The position numbers and the translations under genes were made by a program. From positions 297,842 to 361,841 of the forward strand of contig DATGLM010000049.1 in NCBI GenBank assembly GCA_035294125.1: a stretch of 64,000 bases of DNA, written 5' to 3'. The DNA is from CADDYT01 sp035294125 (GTDB taxonomy: Bacteria; Chloroflexota; Ktedonobacteria; Ktedonobacterales; Ktedonobacteraceae). Below, in pieces: positions 8,310 to 17,143 of this stretch. The stretch's first letter is position 1. Every line of letters begins with the position of its first letter. The notes beneath the pieces are model-generated. The model did no database searches. It worked only from the letters and a program-made list of their open reading frames with translations, and was not told the DNA's origin.

Positions 8310-10286
8310 TCATACCGGCGTGCGCACCAGGTCAAGATACCAGAACAGCTGGCGCTTGCGCAGCATTGGTTTGCTGCGTACCGCGTTGCCAGGAATGCTG
8401 TCGCGAATATCATAGGCAAGCTCGCCGGTGAGCGAACCTGCGACATCGCCGGGTGTGTAGCTGAGAGGCTGCGTTGTGCGGCGCCCGGTTCGCTGCTCGC
8501 GAGTATCAATCGTCATTAAAGTCAGCGTAGGTTCGCCTTCGTCGGCGAGAATTTCCGCCCAGGGATAGGTGGGACTGGTAGGCGAGAAGATGCCGCTGCA
8601 GCCGTTCGCCTGTGTGCCCATGTGCTGGCCGCACCAGTTGGCGAGCGCCAGATAGACATTGTGCTCTGCGGCCCGCACGCGCCAGATCAGGTAATGGAGG
8701 GGATCATAACCCTCCGGGGCGATGTTGGGAGCAAAGGGGATACTGGTTGGGCCGAGGCCAATAGGATCAGGGAAGTTGAGCAGGGCCGGGGCGCATACCA
8801 GATCGGCTCCCATACCTGCCAGCACGCGCAGCGTTTCCGGGAAAAGCACGTCGTAGCCAGTTGCCAACCCGATGCGTCCGCTGGGCGTATCGAAAGTGGT
8901 CAATGCATGATTACCCGGACTGGCCCAGAGCCGGTCTTGCCGTGTCAGGTGCAGCTTGCGGTACTGACCGTAAACACCTTCCGGGTCGATCAAGAGGACG
9001 GTGTTATAGTAGGCCGGGGCGCGGTCTGCCTCACCGGTATCTTCGCGCTCCGCGACACCAAGCACGAGGCTGATTTGAAATTCCTGGACAATTGCTGTCA
9101 CCGCCTCGGTCTCTGGCCCCGGCACCGTAATCGCGCCTTTCTGAAAGTGTGCGATGATCTCTTCTTCGCCAGCAGGGAAGCTGGGGGAGGAGGGGATGGG
9201 GCCTGGCAGCACCAGTTCAGGCAGCACCAGTACATCCGGGCAAGCCGGAGCGTGTTCGTTGATGAGCGTAGCGATCAGGCTGTGCAGACGGGAAATTGTA
9301 TCGAGGGGTGAAGAGGGGTGAGCATGGGTCGCAGGCAATTCGTGCAGGTTCATCTGGGTGACGGCGACGCAGGAGAGCTGGCCGGGAGGGAGCTCGCCGA
9401 GGCCGTAGAGGCCATGATAGCGCAATGGCTCCCAGAGATACGTGTTGTTGACCAGCGTAATGTACTCGGCGGGACGGCGATCAGCCAGGCAATCGCCGAC
9501 GAACTCGTCCTTTGAGCGTCCCCAGCGCTTGTCCCGGCTGCGCTCCAGGTCGACCTCGCCGTAGACGATGCCATCGCCACTATCGAGATACGACTGGATA
9601 GAGCCATCCGGGTTGAGGATGCAACTTCCGCCGCTAAATTGCGTCCCGCGCTCAAGCCCGTAACGATTGGCTGCTATCACGTAGACGTTGTTTTCAAAGG
9701 CGCGCACCATCCAGTGACTGCTGGGACACTTTTCATCGAGCCAGTTGGTGGGGAAGAGCAGCACGTCCGCCCCACGCAGAGCAGGAATGCGCGCAGCCTC
9801 AAAGTATTCAATATCCATGCAGATGAGGCCGCTCAGTCGACCAAGCGGTGTCTCCCAGACGGGCATGCCCAGGTCGCCATCACGCGCCCAGCGCGGCTCC
9901 GCGATGTAGGAGTGAATTTTGCGGTAGGTGCCAACGGCGCCTTCCGGGCCAAGCAGGACCATACTATTATAGTACACGTCGGTCGTGGGGTCGACTTCCG
10001 CCAGGCAGACCGTAATGTAGCAGTTATAGCGAGTCGCTAATTCCTGAAAACGGTCGGTTGTCGGTCCCGGTATGGGTTCGACGAAAGGGGCAATTTCGGC
10101 ACGAGAATCCCAACAATATCCCGTAGTTGCCATCTCCGGCATGACGATGAGCCGTGCTCCATGCCGCGCTGCTTCCTCGCACAGGCGAAGAAGATCAGCC
10201 ACATTCTTCTCTTTCTCACCCAGTGTCGACTCGTACTGAATGGCCGCGACTGGATATTTGCTCATTACGGGTAAGGATGCGCACAT
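8310..10286 (-). CDS. Tandem two-domain carbon-nitrogen hydrolase (nitrilase superfamily)
   Basis: 658 residues with two complete nitrilase-fold domains. Domain 1 (about 10-280) has the full triad: Glu51 in VMPEMATTG, Lys123 in TYRKIH and Cys156 in GLICMDIEYFE. Domain 2 (about 315-600) keeps Glu in VLPELVLPG and Lys in QYRKLHL, but the nucleophile position reads ATGYDVLFPE: Gly477 stands where Cys is expected. Domain 2 is therefore probably non-catalytic, perhaps a binding or structural partner. GGGGAG seven bases before 10286 supports that start; MSKYPV seven codons later is the alternative. The enzyme would hydrolyse an amide, nitrile or carbamoyl group; the partner SDR follows in the same operon. 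Confidence 0.88.
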   Translation of the reverse strand: MCASLPVMSKYPVAAIQYESTLGEKEKNVADLLRLCEEAARHGARLIVMPEMATTGYCWDSRAEIAPFVEPIPGPTTDRFQELATRYNCYITVCLAEVDPTTDVYYNSMVLLGPEGAVGTYRKIHSYIAEPRWARDGDLGMPVWETPLGRLSGLICMDIEYFEAARIPALRGADVLLFPTNWLDEKCPSSHWMVRAFENNVYVIAANRYGLERGTQFSGGSCILNPDGSIQSYLDSGDGIVYGEVDLERSRDKRWGRSKDEFVGDCLADRRPAEYITLVNNTYLWEPLRYHGLYGLGELPPGQLSCVAVTQMNLHELPATHAHPSSPLDTISRLHSLIATLINEHAPACPDVLVLPELVLPGPIPSSPSFPAGEEEIIAHFQKGAITVPGPETEAVTAIVQEFQISLVLGVAEREDTGEADRAPAYYNTVLLIDPEGVYGQYRKLHLTRQDRLWASPGNHALTTFDTPSGRIGLATGYDVLFPETLRVLAGMGADLVCAPALLNFPDPIGLGPTSIPFAPNIAPEGYDPLHYLIWRVRAAEHNVYLALANWCGQHMGTQANGCSGIFSPTSPTYPWAEILADEGEPTLTLMTIDTREQRTGRRTTQPLSYTPGDVAGSLTGELAYDIRDSIPGNAVRSKPMLRKRQLFWYLDLVRTPV

Positions 10287-10299
10287 ATTGAGGCTCCCC

Positions 10300-10886
10300 A
10301 GTATCTAGGGGCGCATATCTCTATGCACCCGGATGGTTTACCAGGAAATTCGTTTGCTCTCTCCTGTACAACATACAAACGAACGAAATAACTACGCCTA
10401 CCTGGGGTTGCTAGAACCATACCACTACAGCAGAGAAACGTCAATAGCCAGTTTGAGAATATTTACAATCTCTTCCGTAGCTATTTTACCCACGTGCGCC
10501 ATTTCCCGTCGATCTCGCAAGAGTGACCAGGTCATGCCCTTTTTTGCTATCCTGGTGCAGAGTTGCTGAGAAGTTTCAGTTATATAGCAGTTATATAGTA
10601 GTGGCAATGATATAAACAGAACAATTTGTGGGAGGGTTTTAATGCATTCTTCTATTACTTTTATCACATTAAAATTCTATAAAAATTTCTTGTCGCGCTT
10701 AGCTTACAGCTTAACTCTACTGATAATTCCCGAAAAAAGCTTGACTTTTTCCATAGAACTATGCCATACTTTAATCGCTAGCAGAAAATGTTCCGGTCTC
10801 ATCTCTGTCTTGAAAAAATGTGAACTGTCAGGGGGGACAGGAGAAAATAGAGCTACCACAATGTGTAGTAGGGGCGAAATGGCTGG
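10300..10886. other. AT-rich intergenic region with tandem 11-mer
   Basis: About 600 bases noticeably richer in A and T than the flanks, with no supported gene. It holds a tandem direct repeat of CAGTTATATAG (10577-10587 and 10588-10598), a candidate operator, and a possible promoter at 10741-10770. Confidence 0.5.
10741..10770 (+). promoter_or_regulatory. Candidate sigma-70 promoter upstream of histidine kinase
   Basis: TTGACT at 10741-10746, 18-base spacer, CATACT at 10765-10770. It would give a leader of about 250 bases for the kinase gene. Moderately weak match. Confidence 0.35.
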
Positions 10887-11030
10887 TTGGTTTGTGTGGC
10901 GACCCTTGAACTCGCTCAGGTAGGTAACAGGTATGTTGAATCTGTCTTGTATAACAGCAGCGGGCTTCGCTTAGTGCGCCTTGTTTGTGCAACTTTTTCT
11001 CGATCGGTGGGGAGAAAGGGAAGGTGGCGA

Positions 11031-12458
11031 ATGACGGAGCAGTATTCTGAGGAGAAAGATATGACAGAAATTGTGCTATCCAGAACAGGTGATATGCCTG
11101 ACCAGCAGCACATGCAGCGGCGTACGCAGGAGGCGCTTCATGTCTTGTTGGATATGGCGGAAATCCTCGTCCAGGTTTCAAATAAGGCGGAGGGAAGTGG
11201 CGAACAGGACGAAACAGGCGCGACTCGAGAGGCAGCACAGCGTTTGCTCGAATTATTGCGCAGGATGCTCGGTTGCTCGCGTGCCTGTGTTGTGACGGTA
11301 GACCCTGATACAGAAGAACTGAGTCTTATGGCGGTAGCAAGTTCCCTCTCGGAACAGGGACAGCAATGGCAGGAAGGCGAGCAGGCCATATTGAGCCATT
11401 GCCTGGCCGACCCTCACCTGTTGGCCCGGTTGAAAGCCAATGAAATTCTGATGCTCGATGCGACGCCTGCCATAGCAGAGAAAGGACACTCTTTTCTGGA
11501 AGGTGTTCATAGAATTTTTGCTACTCCCATGTTTCTTGCCGATCAACTCCTCGCAATCCTCTCCATTGATTATGGCGGCAGCGTTCATGTATGCGACCCT
11601 GACGAGCAAATGCTGCTGCGTGCCGTGGCGCGCCTCCTGATCCTCGTGATGGAGCGCGACCGGCTTTTGCAGGAGCGAGAGCTTGCCCGTGCGAACGAAC
11701 TGGCCTTGCGTGAGGCCAACCGCCGCATGGACGAATTTCTCGGCATGGCCAGCCACGAACTACGCTCCCCGCTTACCAGCATCAAAGCGAATATTCAACT
11801 GGCCGAGCGGCGCATCCGGCTTTACCTGCAAGAGGACACGTACAACGAGGGTTTCGCTTCCAAGCTCATGGTGGCTCAGGAACTGCTGAACCGCGCCGAC
11901 AACCAGATCGGGATGCTCAATCGCGTGGTCAACGACCTGCTGGATATTTCCCGTATTCGCGCTAACCGCCTCGAATTGCAACTCAACCCTGCTCCATGCG
12001 ACCTCATCTCTCTTGCGCAGAGCATTGTGCGCGAGCAGCGCGAGATTTACCCGGAGCGTACCATCCTGCTCGATCTGCCGCCGGAGAAGCATATCTACGT
12101 CATCGTCGACGCCAATCGCATCGGGCAAGTTCTCATCAATTACCTGGCCAACGCCATCAAATACGCGCCCGCCGCCCGCCCCATCGAGGTTTCCGTTTGC
12201 CAGGAGCGCGAGAACGCCCTGGTTTCCGTGCGCGACGAAGGCCCCGGCCTCTCTCAGGCCGAGCGAGAGCGTATCTGGGAGCGTTTCTACCGTTCCAGAG
12301 ATATCAAAATCCTCAACGGCTCCAACGTCAGTCTCGGCCTCGGCCTGCACATCTGCAAAACCATCGTCAACCTCCATCACGGCGAGGTTGGTGTTCACAG
12401 CACGCCCGGCAAAGGTTCCACCTTCTGGTTTGCCCTGCCGCTTCTACGCCTGGAATAA
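11031..12458 (+). CDS. GAF-domain histidine kinase, cytoplasmic
   Basis: 475 residues without membrane segments. A GAF domain (about 40-215) senses an unknown signal; a coiled helix (RLLQERELARANELALREANRRM) leads into HisKA with the phospho-His in GMASHELRSPL, then HATPase_c with NYLANAIKYAP, DEGPGLSQAE and GLGLHICKTIV. The ATG at 11031 follows GGGAAGGTGGCGA; the ATG at 11061 with AGGAGAAAGAT is equally possible. The open frame further upstream (to 10887) looks non-coding. No response regulator is adjacent, so it is an orphan kinase. The GAF domain shows no obvious cysteine or haem pocket signature. Confidence 0.9.
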   Translation: MTEQYSEEKDMTEIVLSRTGDMPDQQHMQRRTQEALHVLLDMAEILVQVSNKAEGSGEQDETGATREAAQRLLELLRRMLGCSRACVVTVDPDTEELSLMAVASSLSEQGQQWQEGEQAILSHCLADPHLLARLKANEILMLDATPAIAEKGHSFLEGVHRIFATPMFLADQLLAILSIDYGGSVHVCDPDEQMLLRAVARLLILVMERDRLLQERELARANELALREANRRMDEFLGMASHELRSPLTSIKANIQLAERRIRLYLQEDTYNEGFASKLMVAQELLNRADNQIGMLNRVVNDLLDISRIRANRLELQLNPAPCDLISLAQSIVREQREIYPERTILLDLPPEKHIYVIVDANRIGQVLINYLANAIKYAPAARPIEVSVCQERENALVSVRDEGPGLSQAERERIWERFYRSRDIKILNGSNVSLGLGLHICKTIVNLHHGEVGVHSTPGKGSTFWFALPLLRLE

Positions 12459-12537
12459 CGGCATTTTTCTGGTATGTCGGGCGATGAAAGCTGCGTAGTT
12501 TCTGCATCGTGTTGGGATTTAAGAGGTTGCCATCCTG

Positions 12538-12777
12538 CTAGCTTATCTCTGGCTGCTTTTCCAGGCAGCGCAGGATGATCTGTTCCAACTGTGCCGGAAT
12601 GTTGGGATTCAGTTGGCTCGGCGGCGCTGGCACATCCTGAATGTGTTGCATCGCGACCGCAACGGGAGTCTCGCCATCGAAAGGCGGACACCCTGTCAGC
12701 GTCTGGTAGAGTATGCAGCCCAGCGCGTGGGTGTCGGTTGCGCGGCTGACGATCTCGCCTCGTGCGTGCACATCCAT
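12538..12777 (-). pseudogene. C-terminal fragment of a Hanks-type Ser/Thr kinase
   Basis: 79 codons that match only the kinase C-lobe: ATDTHALGCILYQTLTG-PPF-DGETPVAVAMQHI and LEQIILRCLEKQPE. In full kinases the DxxALGxxLYxxLTG segment follows APE; here an in-frame stop lies seven codons upstream and no catalytic loop (HRDLKPxN) or DFG remains. The frame ends abruptly within the C-lobe. It is a relic of a PknB-like gene rather than a functional protein. Confidence 0.65.
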
Positions 12778-12898
12778 CCTATCGGCTCTCGTATCTCATA
12801 TCGCTCTCTCAGCAACAGAGAATTTCCCCCCTCTTCATTTGGATTTGCTGTTACACTATATCATGAGAAGCAATTGGTCGCAAGAGTTTAACTATGGA

Positions 12899-12927
12899 TT
12901 GCTCAACTTCTATGTAAATGCTATACT
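12899..12927 (+). promoter_or_regulatory. Promoter of the 49-aa membrane protein
   Basis: TTGCTC (12899-12904), 17-base spacer ending in TGC, TATACT (12922-12927), i.e. a -35 plus extended -10. Transcription would start near 12934, just before the strong Shine-Dalgarno of the gene at 12949. Confidence 0.6.
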
Positions 12928-12948
12928 TGCTCCAAAAGGAGGAGGCTC

Positions 12949-13098
12949 ATGAGTCCGTTGGCCATCGCGCTGTCTTGCATTGGCGGCTATCTTGTTGCGG
13001 CGGGCGTGATCATCCTGGGATTGCTCAAGGCTGCGGCCAGAAAAACACCATCGCCGCTGGCTGACCGTGACAGTAGCGCTGACCCGGACGAGCATTGA
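12949..13098 (+). CDS. Small single-pass membrane protein, 49 aa
   Basis: Begins MSPLAIALSCIGGYLVAAG and continues through one hydrophobic helix (about residues 3-27), then a basic stretch KAAARK and an acidic tail DRDSSADPDEH. A near-perfect ribosome site (AAAAGGAGGAGG) lies just before the ATG and a good promoter lies upstream, so translation is likely although the gene is short. Topology by the positive-inside rule would put the tail in the cytoplasm. Function unknown. Confidence 0.65.
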   Translation: MSPLAIALSCIGGYLVAAGVIILGLLKAAARKTPSPLADRDSSADPDEH

Positions 13099-13265
13099 AC
13101 CCGGTCTGGTGAATGAAGACGACAGGAGATGGATGCCAGCGCATAAACCCCAACAAACGGGTACCTGAGTCAATTCATGAAATGGCTGATGCCTGGGTGA
13201 GAATAAATCTTGCCTTCTGCGTGTTCTCCTCTATAAAACTATGTTTTATTTCGTCGAAAAATCGC

Positions 13266-13294
13266 TTTACTTAGCGTTTTAAGTATGGTATGAT
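13266..13294 (+). promoter_or_regulatory. Promoter of the first T-box/thrS unit
   Basis: TTTACT (13266-13271), exact 17-base spacer, TATGAT (13289-13294). Start of transcription near 13301, directly before the T-box leader. Confidence 0.6.
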
Positions 13295-13299
13295 TGAGA

Positions 13300-13575
13300 C
13301 AATCAACAGATGTTTCATAGTTGTGGCTTGAACGCGAGACATGTCCCATTTGCTGGTGGGTGACAGAGAGGCGCGTCGGTGGCTGAAAGCGCGCTGCCTG
13401 ACCGGAATGGAGATACCCCTCGCCAGCCTGCACAGAGCCAGGAATGTGTGCGGTTCGACCCCGTTACCGGTCGTATGAGCGCGTTTTAAATATTTTTAAA
13501 ATGCGGAATGTGGGTGGAACCACGGAAAGCTTATTATGCCTTTTCGTCCCAGTTGGGGATGAAAAGGTTTTTTTA
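13300..13575 (+). ncRNA. T-box riboswitch leader of thrS copy 1
   Basis: The antiterminator carries the conserved T-box TGGGTGGAACCACGG (13511-13525). It is followed by an intrinsic terminator: stem 13539-13550 with 13556-13567 and eight T residues. Stem I begins near AACGCGAGAC; the specifier region GATACCCCTCGCC places a threonine codon ACC, matching the downstream gene. An AT-rich stem III follows. Uncharged tRNA-Thr would pair with the specifier and the T-box bulge and prevent termination. Confidence 0.9.
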
Positions 13576-13595
13576 TTGTAAAGGAGGATAATCGT

Positions 13596-15383
13596 ATGTC
13601 AGTGGAAATGGAGCTGCAGGAGTCGGTGAATTATACGCCGATCCAGCGCATGCGTCACTCTGCCGCGCACGTGATGGCGGAGGCCGTGCAAGAGATGTTC
13701 CCGGAGGCGAAGTTTGCCATCGGCCCGGCCATTGAGGATGGTTTCTACTATGATTTTGAACTGCCGCGCCCGCTGACGCCGGAGGATTTGCCGGAGATCG
13801 AGCAGCGCATGGCGCGCATCGTGGCGGGCAAGCATCCTTTTGTGCGCAGTCGCTGGCCGCGTGAGAAGGCGCTGGAATACTTTAGCAACAAGGGGCAGAA
13901 TTATAAGGTAGAGATTATCGAGAACCTGCCGGACGAAGAGGTGGGCATTTACCAGCAGAACAACTTCCTTGACCTGTGTCGCGGTCCGCACGTTGAGAAT
14001 ACCGGTCAGATCGGCCCCTTCAAGCTGATGCGCGTGGCCGGTGCCTATTGGCGCGGTGATGAGCATCGCCCGATGTTGCAGCGTATCTATGGTACGGCGT
14101 GGTTCAATCAAGAGGAGCTTGACCAGTACCTGTGGCGGCTGGAGGAGGCGCAGAAACGCGATCACCGCAAGCTGGGCCGCGACCTCAAGCTGTTCGTTTT
14201 GAGCGATGAACTGCCTGCCGGTGTGCCGATGTTCCTGCCGCGTGGTGAGACGCTGCGCCACGAAATGGAAAACTATGTGCGCGAGACGCAGGAGAAGTAT
14301 GGCTACCAGCACGTCTGGACGGGCCATCTGGGCAAGGTGCACCTCTACAAGACCTCGAAGCACTGGTACACGTACCGCGAGAATATGTTCCCGGTTATGC
14401 CGGATGAGGAGGGCGTGGAGGACGAAGGCATTGTGCTGAAACCGATGAACTGCCCGCACCATATCACGCTCTATAAGTCGCAGATGCATAGCTATCGCGA
14501 GCTGCCGGTGCGCTACGCCGAGTTTGCCACGCTCTACCGCTATGAGAAGGCCGGGACGCTGACGGGCCTGGCGCGAGTGCGCAGCGTGACACAGGATGAT
14601 GCTCATGTCTTCCTGCGCCCCGACCAGATCCAGGAGGAGTTCGATCGCGCCGTCAACCTGACGCTCGAAGTGCTCGATACCTACGGTCTGAGCGATTACT
14701 GGATTCGTCTCTCGCTGCGTGACGAGAATAAGAAAGAGGAGTACGTGGGCAGCGACGAGGTGTGGGAGATGGCGGAAAGCTCGTTGCGCAACGCGCTGAA
14801 CAATCGTGGCATCCAGTACCAGGAGGCTATCGGCGAGGCGGCTTTCTACGGTCCCAAGATGGACTTCATGGTGCGTGACGCGCTTGGTCGCGAGTGGCAG
14901 TGTTCAACCGTCCAGCTTGACTTCGTGCAGCCGGAGAACTTTGGGCTTGAGTACATCGGTGAGGATGGCATGCCCCATAGCCCGGTGATGATTCACCGCG
15001 CCGTCACCGGCTCGACCGAGCGTTTCATGGCGATGCTGATCGAGCACTACGCCGGTGCCTTCCCGGTCTGGCTCGCGCCCGTGCAGGCAATGATTATTCC
15101 CATCGCCGATCGTCATCTGGAATACGCCAACAAGGTGCTGGAGATGCTCAAAGCTGTCGGGGTGCGCGCCGAAGTCGATGCGCGCGGCGAGCGTATGAAC
15201 GCCAAAGTGCGCGACGCGCAGATGCAGAAGATACCGTACATGCTGGTCGTTGGAGACAAAGAGGCGGCAGCCGGAGCCGTTGCCGTGCGCCTGCGCAGCA
15301 ACGAAAACCTCGGACCCGTCTCGCTGCCCGAATTCGTCGAACGCGTCACCGGGCGCATCAAAACTCGTAGCAAGGAACTGTAA
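13596..15383 (+). CDS. thrS: Threonyl-tRNA synthetase with editing domain, lacking TGS domain
   Basis: 595 residues. It charges tRNA-Thr. Usual bacterial ThrRS is about 640 residues; this one starts directly at the editing (tRNA_SAD) domain, so the N-terminal TGS domain is missing. Editing residues are present: HxxxH in RHSAAHVMAEAV and C/H in LDLCRGPH. The catalytic core has motif 1 (LPRGETLRHEME), the zinc ligand Cys in MNCPHH, the His in TQDDAHVF and the His in MIHRAVTGSTERF. The anticodon-binding domain ends the protein (PIADRHLEYANKV..). AAAGGAGG precedes the ATG. It is controlled by the upstream T-box and followed by a second T-box and a paralogue. Confidence 0.96.
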   Translation: MSVEMELQESVNYTPIQRMRHSAAHVMAEAVQEMFPEAKFAIGPAIEDGFYYDFELPRPLTPEDLPEIEQRMARIVAGKHPFVRSRWPREKALEYFSNKGQNYKVEIIENLPDEEVGIYQQNNFLDLCRGPHVENTGQIGPFKLMRVAGAYWRGDEHRPMLQRIYGTAWFNQEELDQYLWRLEEAQKRDHRKLGRDLKLFVLSDELPAGVPMFLPRGETLRHEMENYVRETQEKYGYQHVWTGHLGKVHLYKTSKHWYTYRENMFPVMPDEEGVEDEGIVLKPMNCPHHITLYKSQMHSYRELPVRYAEFATLYRYEKAGTLTGLARVRSVTQDDAHVFLRPDQIQEEFDRAVNLTLEVLDTYGLSDYWIRLSLRDENKKEEYVGSDEVWEMAESSLRNALNNRGIQYQEAIGEAAFYGPKMDFMVRDALGREWQCSTVQLDFVQPENFGLEYIGEDGMPHSPVMIHRAVTGSTERFMAMLIEHYAGAFPVWLAPVQAMIIPIADRHLEYANKVLEMLKAVGVRAEVDARGERMNAKVRDAQMQKIPYMLVVGDKEAAAGAVAVRLRSNENLGPVSLPEFVERVTGRIKTRSKEL

Positions 15384-15399
15384 GGTTTCGTCGAAAAAC

Positions 15400-15661
15400 A
15401 ATTGCATAATGGCGATAACGCGAGCCATGTCCCGTTCGTCAGGAGGGAACAGAGAGGCGCATCAGCGGCTGAAAGTGCGCCACCCGTCCACGACGGTGAT
15501 ACCCCTCGCCAGCCTGCACAGAGTCAGGAATGTGTACGGCCCGACCCCGTTACCGGTCGCATAAGCGCGTTCTGAAACGTTTTTCAAACGCGGAATGTGG
15601 GTGGAACCACGGAAAGCTTTTGTGCCTTTTCGTCCCATTGAGGGATGAAAAGGCTTTTTTT
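15400..15661 (+). ncRNA. T-box riboswitch leader of thrS copy 2
   Basis: Clearly homologous to the leader before the first thrS: shared blocks include TACCCCTCGCCAGCCTGCAC and GAATGTGGGTGGAACCACGG. The specifier again reads ACC (Thr). The terminator stem is 15625-15636 with 15642-15653, followed by C and seven T residues. I see no convincing separate promoter after the first thrS stop, so read-through from the first gene may reach this second checkpoint. Confidence 0.9.
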
Positions 15662-15696
15662 ATTGAAGGCAAGATATCGCAGAGAGGAGCACAATT

Positions 15697-17064
15697 ATGT
15701 CGGAGGAGATGAAGCAGTTTGAGGATGTGCCGGGTGAGGGGAAGAGTGAGCGCGACCATCGTGAGTCAGGGCGCGCGCCAGGCATTTTCCTGTATTCACC
15801 GGAGGTGGGAGCGGGTCTGCCGCTCTGGCTACCGCGAGGGGTGGTGCTGCGCGAGACGCTGGAAAGCTTCCTGCGCCAGCAGCAGAGAGAGCGTGGCTAC
15901 CAGCACGTTATCACGCCCAGCATCGGCAAGGTAGGGCTGTACAAGACCAGCGGCCACTGGTACAAGTACCGGGATAGCATCTATCCGCCGATGATTGTGC
16001 GCGACCAGAAAGAGATGTCCGCGAGCGAGCAATCCGGCTGGAACTCATCTCTCGATAGCTGCTGCGGCCATGCTCTCAGTGTCGGAGAAGACGAGGATGT
16101 GCCGGATGATGCCTACATCTTGAGGCCGATGAACTGCCCGCATCATATCGAGATTTACAAGCACGAACTGCGTTCGTATCGCAGCCTGCCCCTCCGTCTG
16201 GCAGAGTTTGGCAGCGATTATCGCTATGAGCAGAGCGGCGAGATCAATGGCCTGCTGCGCACGCGCAACTTCACGCAGGATGACGAGCACATATTCGCCG
16301 CTCCTGAGCAACTGGAGGACGAATTTGTGCGCGTGATCGAAATGACGCTATTCATCTTCAAGGCGCTGGGCCTGAACGATTTCTCGGCTCGCTTCGGGCT
16401 GCGCGACCCGGCCAGTTCAAAGTATGTGGGCAGTGATGAGGTCTGGGAGCGGGCGCAGGCCGTGATCGTGCGCGCGCTGGGGCGGATTGCCTTGCCGTAC
16501 ACAGTAGCGGAGGGCGAGGCCGGTTTCTACGCGCCCAAGCTCGACTTCCTCGTGCGTGACGCGCTGGGCAGAGAGTGGCAACTTGGCACGGCGCAGGTCG
16601 ATTTCAACTTGCCCGAACGCTTCGATCTCTCCTATATTGGGGAGGATGGGCAGCCACATCGTCCGGCCATCATTCACCATGCCAGCGTCGGTTCGCTGGA
16701 GCGCGTGGTTGGCATGCTGCTTGAGCACTACGCCGGTGCCCTGCCGGTCTGGCTCGCGCCCGTGCAGGCTGTACTCATCCCGATTGCGGACCGCCACCTG
16801 CCCTACGCGCAGCAGGTCGCGTCCCGCCTGCGTGTTGCCGGAGTGCGCGTAGAACTGGACAGCAGCGGTGAGCGCATGAATGCCAAAATTCGCAAGGCGC
16901 AGATGCAGAAAGTCCCGTATATGCTCATCGTTGGAGACAAAGAGGCAGCGGAGCAATCCGTCTCCGTGCGCCTGCGCAGCAACGAAAATCTGGGAGCCAT
17001 GCCCCTGGCAGATTTCATAGAGCGCGTTACGCGGGTGATTACTGACAGGAGTGGGCAATTATAA
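15697..17064 (+). CDS. Threonyl-tRNA synthetase paralogue lacking TGS and editing domains
   Basis: 455 residues: only the class II catalytic core and anticodon domain of ThrRS. It aligns with copy 1 from its motif 1 region onward (LPRGVVLRETLESF). Zinc ligands are kept: Cys in MNCPHH, His in TQDDEHIF, His in IIHHASVGSLERV. The editing domain HxxxH and CxxxH are absent, so it cannot clear Ser-tRNA-Thr in cis. A ~25-residue insert (about 108-135, CCGHALSVGEDEDV) lies before the zinc Cys. AGGAG precedes the ATG. Its own T-box suggests expression under threonine starvation. It may be an inducible or inhibitor-resistant isoform that relies on copy 1 or free editing factors for proofreading (inference). 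Confidence 0.93.
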   Translation: MSEEMKQFEDVPGEGKSERDHRESGRAPGIFLYSPEVGAGLPLWLPRGVVLRETLESFLRQQQRERGYQHVITPSIGKVGLYKTSGHWYKYRDSIYPPMIVRDQKEMSASEQSGWNSSLDSCCGHALSVGEDEDVPDDAYILRPMNCPHHIEIYKHELRSYRSLPLRLAEFGSDYRYEQSGEINGLLRTRNFTQDDEHIFAAPEQLEDEFVRVIEMTLFIFKALGLNDFSARFGLRDPASSKYVGSDEVWERAQAVIVRALGRIALPYTVAEGEAGFYAPKLDFLVRDALGREWQLGTAQVDFNLPERFDLSYIGEDGQPHRPAIIHHASVGSLERVVGMLLEHYAGALPVWLAPVQAVLIPIADRHLPYAQQVASRLRVAGVRVELDSSGERMNAKIRKAQMQKVPYMLIVGDKEAAEQSVSVRLRSNENLGAMPLADFIERVTRVITDRSGQL

Positions 17065-17095
17065 TATTCCAGCCCCCGTCCCAGGAATCGGCAAT

Positions 17096-17126
17096 CCCCA
17101 GGCCACCCCTTGCGGGTGGCCTGGGG
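17096..17126. terminator. 13-bp GC-rich hairpin terminator
   Basis: CCCCAGGCCACCC (17096-17108) and its exact complement (17114-17126) around CTTGC. It lies between the convergent thrS copy 2 and malate synthase genes and probably serves both. Confidence 0.7.
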
Positions 17127-17143
17127 CGGAGCGAGGTGGTTTT

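Noticed and set aside
10577..10598. Two tandem CAGTTATATAG units considered as a CRISPR or iteron start
   Set aside because: Only two copies with no spacer; no CRISPR array or replication gene nearby. Kept only as a candidate operator in the intergenic note.
12959..13173. Minus-strand ORF opposite the 49-residue membrane protein
   Set aside because: No ribosome site or domain; the plus-strand gene has a strong promoter and Shine-Dalgarno.
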